From NCBI RefSeq assembly GCF_009937975.1, contig NZ_AP018441.1, positions 3,410,001 through 3,474,000 of the forward strand: a stretch of DNA of 64,000 nt. The letters are read 5' to 3'. Below, one piece after another: positions 55,998 through 64,000 of the stretch. The position numbers and the translations under genes were made by a program. Source of the DNA: Undibacterium sp. YM2. Lineage in GTDB: Bacteria; Pseudomonadota; Gammaproteobacteria; Burkholderiales; Burkholderiaceae_D. The notes beneath the pieces were generated by a model. It worked only from the letters and a program-made list of their open reading frames with translations. It did no database searches and was not told where the DNA came from. Each line of letters opens with the position of its first letter. Position 1 is the first letter of the stretch.

Positions 55998-57575
55998 ATG
56001 CTTCTCACCACAAAAAAGCTCTTGCTCCCCGCCCTGCTTGCAGCCTCGCTGGGTATTTTCCAGCCTGTACACAGTCTTGCTGCGAATCTCAAGATAGGCC
56101 TTGCCGCTGACGTCAATTCCATCGACCCGCACTATTTCAATAGCGGGCCGAACAATGCCATGGCCTCGCATTTGTTCGAGGCACTGGTCAGTGTTGATTC
56201 AGATGGCCGCGTGGCACCTGGCCTGGCGCTGTCATGGAAGGCGATTAACCCGACCACCTGGGAATTCAAATTGCGGCCTGGCGTGAAGTTCCATGATGGT
56301 AGCGAGATGACGGCTGAAGATGTGGTGTTTTCTTTGGACAGGCCTGCACAGATAAAAAACAGCCCCGGCCCCTACACCAGCTTTACCAAACAAATTACTG
56401 GCAAACAGATAGTTGATGCCCATACCCTGCGCCTGAAAACGGCGACCGCATACGGCCCATTGCCGCTGGACATGAGTTCTGTATTTATCGTTTCAAAAAA
56501 AGCAGCATTGCAGGCAAGCACCGATGACTTCAACAGCGGCAAGGCGGCAATCGGTACTGGCCCCTATAAATTTGCCAGCTTCAAACGCGGTGATGCAGTT
56601 GAGCTGACAAAAAACGATGCTTACTGGGGTGAAAAATCAGCCTGGGACAAGGTCACCTTCCGCATCATCACTGCCGGTGCGCCTCGTATGGCTGCGCTCT
56701 TGTCTGGTGATGTCGATGCGATAGAGAGTATCCCTCCGGCAGATTTGAGCAAGCTCAAAAGCAATGCCAAATTCAAGCTGGAACAAAAAATTTCCTGGCG
56801 CACCTTGTTCTGGCAACTGGATCACCAGGCCCGGGTTTCACCCTACATCACCGACAAGGCGGGCAAACCGCTGGCGACCAATCCACTGAAAGACATACGC
56901 GTGCGCAAGGCGATTGCCAAGGCTATCAACCGCACAGCATTGACAGAGCGCATACTGGAAGGTCTGGCAGTGCCAGCATCTAACCTCGTCGCACCTGGCG
57001 TGTTTGGCTATAACGATAGTCTGAAGCTTGAAGCCTACGACCCGGAAGGCGCTAAAAAATTGCTGGCTGAAGCTGGCTATCCAAATGGTTTTGCGATGAC
57101 CCTGCACGGCCCGAATAACCGCTACATCAATGATGAACAGATAGTGCAGACTGTTGCACAATTTCTCAGCAAGATAGGTATACAGGCCAAGGTGGAGACG
57201 CAACCGCTGGCAGTGTATTTCCCCAAAGCGTCCAAGGGTGACTACAGCATGGCCTTGCTGGGCTGGGGTTCATTGGCGGGTGACTTCGCGTTGCGTACCA
57301 CTCTGGGCACCGTCAACGCCGACAATGGCTGGGGCAGCTGGAACTGGGGCAAATACAGTAACCGTGCATTGGATGAGGCAATACAATCTTCGCTAGCATC
57401 TGTCGAAGCAGACAAGCGCGAAGCATTTGCCAAAACAGCCATGGCGGCCGCCTTGCAGGATTATGCAGCCATGCCGCTGCATCACCAATACGCCAGTTGG
57501 GCCATGCGCAAGGGATTGCATTACAAGGCCAGGACGGATGAATTTACCTTTGCTCACCAGTTCAAACCAGACTGA
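55998..57575 (+). CDS. ABC transporter substrate-binding protein, family 5 (dipeptide/oligopeptide type)
   Basis: 525 aa from the ATG at 55998 (an in-frame TTG lies two codons earlier). Signal peptide about 1-27 (ends SLAAN). SBP_bac_5 signatures: GPNNAMASHLFEALVSVDSDGRVAPGLALSWKAI, then FKLRPGVKFHDGSEMTAEDVVFSLDR. No permease or ATPase genes are adjacent, so it is an orphan binding protein that may serve a distant Dpp/Opp system. The ligand cannot be determined. Confidence 0.9.
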   Translation: MLLTTKKLLLPALLAASLGIFQPVHSLAANLKIGLAADVNSIDPHYFNSGPNNAMASHLFEALVSVDSDGRVAPGLALSWKAINPTTWEFKLRPGVKFHDGSEMTAEDVVFSLDRPAQIKNSPGPYTSFTKQITGKQIVDAHTLRLKTATAYGPLPLDMSSVFIVSKKAALQASTDDFNSGKAAIGTGPYKFASFKRGDAVELTKNDAYWGEKSAWDKVTFRIITAGAPRMAALLSGDVDAIESIPPADLSKLKSNAKFKLEQKISWRTLFWQLDHQARVSPYITDKAGKPLATNPLKDIRVRKAIAKAINRTALTERILEGLAVPASNLVAPGVFGYNDSLKLEAYDPEGAKKLLAEAGYPNGFAMTLHGPNNRYINDEQIVQTVAQFLSKIGIQAKVETQPLAVYFPKASKGDYSMALLGWGSLAGDFALRTTLGTVNADNGWGSWNWGKYSNRALDEAIQSSLASVEADKREAFAKTAMAAALQDYAAMPLHHQYASWAMRKGLHYKARTDEFTFAHQFKPD

Positions 57576-57600
57576 GTTGCATTGAACAGCCCATAAAAAA

Positions 57601-57627
57601 AATCCCGCGATATCAAGTCGCGGGATT
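57601..57627. terminator. Bidirectional terminator
   Basis: Perfect stem AATCCCGCGA / TCGCGGGATT (10 bp, 7-nt loop) with A-run before and T-run after, between convergent genes. Confidence 0.93.
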
Positions 57628-57648
57628 TTTTTTATACCAAGATTGCCA

Positions 57649-59226
57649 TCAAGATTTATTAAGCACCCCCTGGCAAACTGCTTTTTGCGGGTCATTCGCG
57701 GGTAGCTTGCCGCAGATGCCATCGAGCTGACTACGGGCTTTCTGGTAAGCGACCTGGTGCTTGCCTTCCTTATTCCAGTCTATGAGTTTTTTACCCATTT
57801 TTTCCAGATAGGCGCGGTTGCGTTCATAGAAGGCATTATCGACTTTTGCGGCTTCGCCAAAGACACTTTGCACGGCTTTTTCTATACGTGCATCATCATT
57901 TGGTGCCAGTTCTACCAGGCTGCTTACATAGTTGGAACCCCATTGCAAACGGGTAGCCGGCCCCTTGGCGGCGTTATAGGCTTGCTCATACCAGTTTGCG
58001 GCAGCGACTTTGTCACCACGCTTCTTGGCATTGGAACCCAGGGTGGACATGAAGTAGTAAGGAGAATGTGAACGTTTGAGTTCAGCCTTGAGCAAGCTGT
58101 CAGAATCATCAAGCAAACCCGCATCACCCAGTGCATGGGCAGCGGCATTGACGACAGACTGGCGTTCATAGGCATCGGTAGTCGCCTGCTCTATCGCCGC
58201 TACACGCTTTTGCACATCCTTTTGCAAAGCCGCTTCTGGCTTGGCATTATCCAGACTGGCCAGAGCAACCTGGGCACCGACTGCGCCCAACCTGTCGGTT
58301 TTGGAAATCGTGGCATCATCAGCCAGCTTGACCACTGCCGCATTCCAGGCACGCACCAGCTTGTTGCGTGGCTCTGATTTGGCGACAGTCAGGAACTCGG
58401 TGATCTCCCCAGCAGCATTGCTCAACAAATCCATATTGTCGCGTGCTGTTTTGGGATCATTGATGGCTTTCAGGACTTTATCTGTTGCCTGGGCCTTGTC
58501 TATGTTTGGTAATGCCTGGCCAGGCTTGGCTGTCGCTGCTGCATAAATGCCGCGCAAGTACAAACGCGTGGCATGCAAACCAGCCGGGCTCAGTTCAGAC
58601 AGTTTGAGCAAAGTCGCCACCAGCTCCTTGCCGGGTACCAGTTTTTGCTCAGGATCATCCCATGAATAATCGGCCAGCAGGCTCCAATCCTCATCCTTGA
58701 GATTTTTATTGCCAGCCAGTGCCAGTTTCATGGTGTCCTGCACAGACAGCGTGGTATTCAGTGCCTGGGTCAGCACTTGCAAATAACGTTCAGAATCAAC
58801 TTCACCTGGCAAACGGGTGATCTCTGTGCCGTCAGGTTTGAACAGTATCATGGTCGGATAACCACGCACCTTGAATTGCGATGCAAATTTTTGCGCACCC
58901 GGGGTATCGCCATCCAGATATACCGGAATGAAATGACGTGATTTATCGATGAATTCCTGGCGATTGAAAATTGTCGCCTTTACCTGATTACAAGGCGGGC
59001 ACCAGATTGCTCCCCAATACAAGAACAAGGGCTTGTTGCTGGCCTTGGCCTGGGCAAAAGCCGCATCCACATTATTGTCCTTGCGCCAGTCTATACCACC
59101 TGCATGTGCAGAGGCGCTGGCCGCCTTGCTATCCGCCGCCTGGGCGGGCAATGCCGTCATGGCAGTCAGTGAAATTGAGGCGCTTGCAGCCAACAGAGCT
59201 GCCATCAGGGGAGTAGTCATTTTCAT
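57649..59226 (-). CDS. Thioredoxin-fold protein with C-terminal helical repeats
   Basis: 525 aa from MKMTTPLMAALLAAS. Signal peptide about 1-30 (ends LPAQA). The thioredoxin domain (about 40-165) has the active site WGAIWCPPCNQVK and the cis-Pro loop KVRGYPTMILF. The remaining 350 residues form alpha-helical, TPR-like repeats without clear motif. Periplasmic disulfide or redox chaperone role likely, but the large C-terminal part is unusual for a thioredoxin and its partner is unknown. Confidence 0.85.
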   Translation of the reverse strand: MKMTTPLMAALLAASASISLTAMTALPAQAADSKAASASAHAGGIDWRKDNNVDAAFAQAKASNKPLFLYWGAIWCPPCNQVKATIFNRQEFIDKSRHFIPVYLDGDTPGAQKFASQFKVRGYPTMILFKPDGTEITRLPGEVDSERYLQVLTQALNTTLSVQDTMKLALAGNKNLKDEDWSLLADYSWDDPEQKLVPGKELVATLLKLSELSPAGLHATRLYLRGIYAAATAKPGQALPNIDKAQATDKVLKAINDPKTARDNMDLLSNAAGEITEFLTVAKSEPRNKLVRAWNAAVVKLADDATISKTDRLGAVGAQVALASLDNAKPEAALQKDVQKRVAAIEQATTDAYERQSVVNAAAHALGDAGLLDDSDSLLKAELKRSHSPYYFMSTLGSNAKKRGDKVAAANWYEQAYNAAKGPATRLQWGSNYVSSLVELAPNDDARIEKAVQSVFGEAAKVDNAFYERNRAYLEKMGKKLIDWNKEGKHQVAYQKARSQLDGICGKLPANDPQKAVCQGVLNKS

Positions 59227-59474
59227 CGGTTTTGACCTGGATAAATATATCAAGAGACTCAGTGTAGCAAATTTAATGTCTTTGCAGTACAGCGGACGCA
59301 AGCTCTTATCAGACTAATTTTGAGTATCCATATTTGTTTTTCTCCGGCAAGAAATACCAGGCCCGCGTATGCCATGCCACTTATGCCTTGTGCGTCTAAG
59401 CAAGTAAAAATATCATCGTTCACAAGTCTGGCATTTTTGCGCAAGATGAACGGTCTGCAAATCGAGAGCAAAAA

Positions 59475-60527
59475 ATGAGCAAAATCGCACATATAAAACA
59501 ATTAATCAAAACCCGCCAACGTCAGCGCCGCACTTCTTTCGCCGCCGCATTGCTGATTGCCAGTGTCAGCCTGCTTGCCTTTCACAGCACGGCACAAGCT
59601 GCCACCGGCATACTGAATGCATCCTATGACGTGACCAGGGAATTATTCAAGGACATCAATCCCGCCTTTGTCGCAGACTGGAAAAAGAAAACCGGCGAAA
59701 GCATCAGTGTTAACCAATCCCACGGTGGTTCCAGCAAACAGGCGCGCTCGGTCATTGATGGGCTGGAAGCCTCGGTCGTGACCATGAACCAGGCCAATGA
59801 TATCGACATACTCGCAGACAAGGGCCTGCTGCCACAAGACTGGGCCAAACAATTCCCAAATAATGCAGCGCCGTTTTATTCAACCATGGTTTTCCTGACG
59901 CGCAAGGGCAACCCCAAGCACATCGCCAACTGGGATGACCTTGGCAAACCCGGCTTAAAAGTCATCATCCCCAATCCAAAAACCTCTGGAAATGGCCGTT
60001 ACAGCTACCTGGCAGCCTGGGGCTCCGTCATCAAAACTGGCGGCACTGAAGCTCAGGCACGCCAACTGGTAGAAAACCTGTTCAAGAATGTACCGGTACT
60101 TGATGGCGGTGGACGCGGTGCCACTACCACCTTCACCCAGCGTGAAATTGGTGATGTACTGGTAACCTTTGAGAATGAAGTGCAACTCGTACGTCAGGAA
60201 TTTGGTGACAACTTTGAAGTCGTCTATCCAAAAATCTCTATCCTGGCAGAGTCTCCAGTTGCGGTGGTAGATAAGGTAGCCGACAAACTGGGTACCCGCA
60301 AAATCGCCACAGCCTATTTGCAGTTCCTCTATACCGAAGCTGGCCAGGACCTGATCGCCAAACACTACCTGCGCCCACGCTCAGAAATCGCGGCAAAGAA
60401 ATATGCAGCCTCTTTCAAACCCGTGAATTTGTTTACTGTCGATGATGTATTCGGCGGCTGGAAGCAAGCGCAGAAAAAACATTTTGATGATGGCGGTGAG
60501 TTTGACAAGATTTACATCAAGAAGTAA
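59475..60527 (+). CDS. Sulfate/thiosulfate ABC transporter substrate-binding protein
   Basis: 350 aa. Signal peptide about 1-42 (basic n-region RQRQRRTSFAAALLIASVSL; ends AQAAT). Family signatures: SYDVTRELFKDINPAF, NQSHGGSSKQARSVIDGLEASVVTMNQANDID (sulfate-binding Ser/Gly loop), ATTTFTQREIGDVLVTFENE and YLRPRSEIA. Sbp and CysP are hard to tell apart; no cysTWA follows within the window (next gene is DUF1801), so the transporter core is elsewhere. Confidence 0.93.
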   Translation: MSKIAHIKQLIKTRQRQRRTSFAAALLIASVSLLAFHSTAQAATGILNASYDVTRELFKDINPAFVADWKKKTGESISVNQSHGGSSKQARSVIDGLEASVVTMNQANDIDILADKGLLPQDWAKQFPNNAAPFYSTMVFLTRKGNPKHIANWDDLGKPGLKVIIPNPKTSGNGRYSYLAAWGSVIKTGGTEAQARQLVENLFKNVPVLDGGGRGATTTFTQREIGDVLVTFENEVQLVRQEFGDNFEVVYPKISILAESPVAVVDKVADKLGTRKIATAYLQFLYTEAGQDLIAKHYLRPRSEIAAKKYAASFKPVNLFTVDDVFGGWKQAQKKHFDDGGEFDKIYIKK

Positions 60528-60599
60528 GTCAATAATAAAGCCATAGCAAACAACACAACAGAAATCAACGCAAACAAAACATCAAACAACGCATATTGT

Positions 60600-61019
60600 T
60601 TATGCACCCAGCATGGGTAGATGTTTTCTGTCGTGATAAGTGAGCGCCAAAAGTATGCAATGCTTGAGTTCATCGATGGGGACTTCATCATCCTGATGAA
60701 AAATAATCGCCCTGTTACCTTCGAATGTCAGCTTGTCTGCATATAGCTGTCTGAAGGTATCGATCAGGCTGGTCTGGCAATGGAAATACATCGCGTATTG
60801 CTCAGGTCTGGCGCTCTTCCAATCAATTCTGATTGTGCTGCCGGTTTTTACGAGATAACTTGGCTCGCCCCATTTCAGGGTTTCTTCCAGCGTGCTGGCA
60901 AGTTTATATTCTGATGCGGTATCGAGGATCAGTTGACGCAGGTGCATCAACTTTTGCCGTATCGGGGATGGATAGTTAGCAAACACCTGCGCGACCCGGA
61001 GGTTGTTAATTTCATTCAT
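60600..61019 (-). CDS. DUF1801 domain protein
   Basis: 139 aa from MNEINNLRVAQVFANYPSP, behind GGAGGGC. Family pattern: KLMHLRQLILDTASEYKLASTLEETLKWGEPSYLVKTGSTIRIDWKS, with FEGNRAIIFHQDDEVP later. Small soluble protein, function unknown (some DUF1801 members look like PhnB/iron-chaperone relatives). Single gene; the upstream terminator separates it from the helical-repeat gene. Confidence 0.85.
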   Translation of the reverse strand: MNEINNLRVAQVFANYPSPIRQKLMHLRQLILDTASEYKLASTLEETLKWGEPSYLVKTGSTIRIDWKSARPEQYAMYFHCQTSLIDTFRQLYADKLTFEGNRAIIFHQDDEVPIDELKHCILLALTYHDRKHLPMLGA

Positions 61020-61040
61020 TACTGCCCTCCTCTGCCTCAT

Positions 61041-61072
61041 AAAGCCTGAACCATCAGTGTGGTTCAGGCTTT
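61041..61072 (-). terminator. Terminator after the helical-repeat gene
   Basis: Stem AAAGCCTGAACC / GGTTCAGGCTTT (12 bp, 8-nt loop) with A/T flanks, 20 bases after the stop at 61093. Confidence 0.92.
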
Positions 61073-61092
61073 ATTTTTATTTAGCAGTGCTC

Positions 61093-64000
61093 TTATTTAA
61101 GCTTGCTATTTTTTGCGGTTCCTGTAGCACGGATAAACGGGTTGTGGGATTCAAACCATTTCTTCGCTTGCTGTTTCAGGTTTTCAGGAAAAGCATTAGC
61201 CCTTTCTGAACCCGGGTCCAAATATAAAGCGATACCCAAGGCGCGCAAGCGGTCTTCTGGAGATGAAGTCAATTTGGCCTCCATTGCATAAGCCCAAGCA
61301 TAAGTTGGATTCAGCTTTTGGTAAGTTTTACTCCATTTCAAAGCCAGGTCACGATACTTCTTGTCATTCGTGGCTTCAAATAACATTTCACATATCTCGG
61401 CCCACTGGAACTCTTTCAAGATAAGCCTGGTGTCGTTCTCTCTTCTATTGTTAAATGCCAGAGTCAGGTATTGCACGGCCTTTGCTGTCTCGCCGCGCAC
61501 ACCGGTAAAGATTGCCTTGGACAGGTAGTAATCATGCTCGGCACTGGTGAGCACACCTATTTTATCGAGGTATGCTTCCAGCTTATAAGGATCACCTGAC
61601 CTGGCGCTGGCCCAGGAAAAATACGGCAAGGTATATGCGTACCGGTTAAGGCTGGCCTCATAATTTACAGGATAAAAAGCCTCCATCTTATAAAATTTTT
61701 CTGCAGCTTCTTTGTAATCCCGTTTGCGAAAACTCAGGTAAGCGTCGGCAAACATGATGGAATCTGACCAAAGTTCGCCCGCCGCTATTTTGGTGTTTTC
61801 GCGTGAGCTGAGCGGCGAGAAAGGAAGCGCAACCTCATCGCCAGATTCTGTGGGAACGGTAAACATAGGCGGATAGCGATAGCTGCCCGTCGCTTTTCCC
61901 TCTATCGATTTCATGACTTCAGGCAAATCTGCCGCTGGCATGCGATCGACGCTATTGTGCAAGACCGCCAATATCATTGCTGGCTTATATAGCCCGAATT
62001 TGATATTTTTGATTTCATCCTTAAGCAGCCAGGCACTGATGTCTTCCCATGAGCGCTGGTCTATTCTGTATCCAATGTCAGCAGCTCGCCATGCTTCCGG
62101 GGATTTGAGTCTCGCTTTGATCTGATTGAACACATCCCATCCCTGCTGGCTTTTACCAAACACGAATTGCCAGGCCATATAGTCGCCATACGACCGGGGA
62201 ATATCATATCGTTGCGCATTATGAAGTGATAATGCGGAAACCTGCTCATAGTCTCCCTTCAGCAAATGCAGTCTGATAGCACCCAAATGACTGGCGCCTG
62301 AGCCAGTGTCCAGATCGGCTGCAATCTTATAAAATATTTTTGCGTCTTCTGGATACGCATTCCAGAAAAAGGTATTCCCAGCATCGACGGCATGATTACT
62401 CACCTCAACGACACCATGAACATCTGGCCGTTTGAAGCCTGGATACTTTAGAAAAATTTCTTTGGCATGGCGATAGTCGTTTTTAAAACTGATTAGGTAA
62501 TTGGCATAATGATGATAGCTTGACCATGTATCCGGATGATTCCGAATTGCCAGCTCATAGTTTTTTATCCTGTTTTGCTCTGTGTCAGGGACTTTATCGA
62601 CTATCGCCATTAAGTCAGCGCGACTTGGGTTACCGTTAAACCTGTCAGCAACCTGATTCTTCAAGGTTTTTAATTCTGCATCCGTCACGTCCCTTTGTTG
62701 TGCGATAGCCAGTGCCAAATTTATTTCAGTTTGCGCATAGTTGAGCTTCACTCGCATCTCATCCACGGTCTTTTTCAATAATGCGGCTTCAGTACGTGCC
62801 GTGAAGCTTGTGTACCAGGTCCGGTCAACCCAATAAGGACGCAGTGGCAGATCACCAGCAAAAACACTGAAGTACGGGGTCGATTCCACATTCAAATGCA
62901 ATCCATGCAGCAACTTCGCTGCGGCGACAGAGGTTTCAGTTTGCCCTTGCTCCCAATAAGCAGCCAAACTCGCCTGCTTCTTGATTTTATCGATGATTGC
63001 CTGACGTAATTCCGGTGCCGCAGCTTTTAATTTGAAATTCAAAACATTCGCCATTGCCAGCGCATAATCAGGATTGCCATTCAAATAGCCAGAAAAATAC
63101 TCGCCCATTTTTTCCGCGCGTTCGTAATTACCCTGAGATAACGCTGTCTTATCCAGCAACTTCACGACATTTGAAATCAGGTTTGCCTCGAGCATATCGA
63201 GATACGCAGCATCGACACACATAGGATGGCTGGACTTACAAGCCTGCAAGGCAGGACCACGTGCACGCCTTATATGTTCCAGTGCAGACATTCCCAGTTC
63301 GATTTCATCAGCCTTCTTGCCCTGGGCCTGCAAATTTCTGACTTTGGTTTCAAGATCAAACCCTTCGATCGGCAGACTTTGATCAAGCTGCCATTTCACT
63401 TGCACGTTGCTTTGCACAGTCCATTGATCATATTCCTGCAATCTTCTCAAGAACAAGGCTTGCCAGAAAGGCCGCTTGTCCAATGCTGTCACGACAAAAG
63501 CTGGTACAGGGGTTTTCAGCGAGACGCCATATGCCTGGCGCAAGTCTTGCAATTCTATCTCCAGCATCAGGCGGGAAATTTCGTTCTTCACGCCCAAAAC
63601 TGCTTTTTCCATTTCTGGCAGATTGCCGTTCACAAAAGCACGGAAAGCGATGCCCTCTGCACTCTTGGTTTGCCCCAGACTTTTCAGGGCTGCTGGCCGG
63701 GAATGCAAGTAGAAATTTGCACGCGCTTCCAGATACCCTGCAAATTCACCTTTTTGCCCGCTACTGTGTAGGGCAAGCAATGACTGCTCAAATAGTCTCT
63801 CGCGTGCACGCTCGGGCTGGCCAGGAGAAATTGTGCCCAGCACCTGATACAAAATGCTCTCGTTGAGGCGACTCGTGGCCGCAGCGGATCTTGCCTGCGT
63901 CAAATTATCAGGCAAGCGCGTCATAACAGCGATTGGACTTGCACTCGTTGTTGTTGTTTTTGTTGAAGACTTTAATTCCATCGCCTTCGCGATTTCAGGT
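61093..64000 (-). CDS. Large helical-repeat (TPR-like) protein, 5' end outside the window
   Basis: At least 968 codons; the frame is open to the right edge of the window, so the true start lies beyond 64000 (an ATG at 63981 is probably internal). The sequence is almost wholly alpha-helical repeats: ADEIELGMSALEHIRRARG, NGNPDYALAMANVLNFKLK, NYELAIRNHPDTWSSYHHYANYLIS, DYKEAAEKFYKMEAFYPVNYEASLNRYAY and AKAVQYLTLAFNNRREND. These resemble tetratricopeptide units. No enzyme motif recognised. Function unknown; scaffold or assembly role is the usual guess. Confidence 0.75.
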   Translation of the reverse strand, partial: PEIAKAMELKSSTKTTTTSASPIAVMTRLPDNLTQARSAAATSRLNESILYQVLGTISPGQPERARERLFEQSLLALHSSGQKGEFAGYLEARANFYLHSRPAALKSLGQTKSAEGIAFRAFVNGNLPEMEKAVLGVKNEISRLMLEIELQDLRQAYGVSLKTPVPAFVVTALDKRPFWQALFLRRLQEYDQWTVQSNVQVKWQLDQSLPIEGFDLETKVRNLQAQGKKADEIELGMSALEHIRRARGPALQACKSSHPMCVDAAYLDMLEANLISNVVKLLDKTALSQGNYERAEKMGEYFSGYLNGNPDYALAMANVLNFKLKAAAPELRQAIIDKIKKQASLAAYWEQGQTETSVAAAKLLHGLHLNVESTPYFSVFAGDLPLRPYWVDRTWYTSFTARTEAALLKKTVDEMRVKLNYAQTEINLALAIAQQRDVTDAELKTLKNQVADRFNGNPSRADLMAIVDKVPDTEQNRIKNYELAIRNHPDTWSSYHHYANYLISFKNDYRHAKEIFLKYPGFKRPDVHGVVEVSNHAVDAGNTFFWNAYPEDAKIFYKIAADLDTGSGASHLGAIRLHLLKGDYEQVSALSLHNAQRYDIPRSYGDYMAWQFVFGKSQQGWDVFNQIKARLKSPEAWRAADIGYRIDQRSWEDISAWLLKDEIKNIKFGLYKPAMILAVLHNSVDRMPAADLPEVMKSIEGKATGSYRYPPMFTVPTESGDEVALPFSPLSSRENTKIAAGELWSDSIMFADAYLSFRKRDYKEAAEKFYKMEAFYPVNYEASLNRYAYTLPYFSWASARSGDPYKLEAYLDKIGVLTSAEHDYYLSKAIFTGVRGETAKAVQYLTLAFNNRRENDTRLILKEFQWAEICEMLFEATNDKKYRDLALKWSKTYQKLNPTYAWAYAMEAKLTSSPEDRLRALGIALYLDPGSERANAFPENLKQQAKKWFESHNPFIRATGTAKNSKLK

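Overview
The window looks like a chromosomal segment of a betaproteobacterium in the Burkholderiales, most likely Oxalobacteraceae (Undibacterium- or Herbaspirillum-like). This rests on gene order (nuoCBA / tRNA-Leu / secG / tpiA / quinone oxidoreductase / pnp / rpsO / leuA / pssA / ilvCNB, and DUF3460 / scpA / panC), on an EarP-EF-P(Arg32) pair and on the DUF3619/DUF3106/RDD sigma-factor operon. No phage, transposon, integron or CRISPR array was seen.

Layout. (1) 1-13 kb, minus strand: start of the complex I operon, tRNA-Leu, secG, tpiA, a zinc-independent quinone oxidoreductase, pnp-rpsO, and the branched-chain amino-acid block leuA / pssA / ilvC / ilvN / ilvB. (2) 13.5-25.6 kb, mostly plus: an ECF-like sigma factor operon, TetR + LOG hydrolase, DUF3460, scpA, panC, a BtuF-like binding protein, rarD, a TPP riboswitch driving a TonB-dependent receptor, and ppx on the minus strand. 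(3) 25.8-34 kb: methyltransferase, SMR transporter, two identical tRNA-Lys genes behind a consensus promoter, tolA-tolB-pal-cpoB without tolQR, then small metabolic genes. (4) 34.1-39.5 kb, minus: an unusual six-gene operon with a VioB/RebD-type ferritin-like protein, two beta-propellers of quinoprotein type without signal peptides, an MntP-like membrane protein, a haem-less cytochrome-like mini-protein and a lipocalin-like protein. (5) 40-52 kb: mipA, a DMT exporter with AraC regulator, rnhA, methyltransferase/gloB, earP-efp, a membrane-fused spermidine-synthase-like protein and metNIQ. (6) 52-64 kb: DUF1501/DUF1800 pair, an orphan peptide-type binding protein, a thioredoxin-fold protein, a sulfate-binding protein, DUF1801 and a large helical-repeat protein running off the right edge.

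Most notable observations. Upstream of leuA there is a sigma70-like promoter, a leucine-rich leader ORF (seven Leu codons in 30) and three RNA segments that form two mutually exclusive pairings. One of these pairings covers the leuA ribosome-binding site with 10 perfect base pairs. This looks like a leucine-sensing translational attenuator. The ilvC 3' end with its terminator is duplicated in frame at an offset of exactly 147 bp; the duplicated 13 codons differ only at synonymous sites and the hairpins differ in sequence but keep pairing, which suggests a recombination scar. The ferritin-like/propeller operon is a candidate uncharacterised oxidative pathway.

Data caution: four conserved genes (nuoC, nuoA, the quinone oxidoreductase, scpA) each carry a single-base deletion, three of them in homopolymers. 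These are probably uncorrected sequencing errors rather than real pseudogenes, and they are annotated as one gene each.
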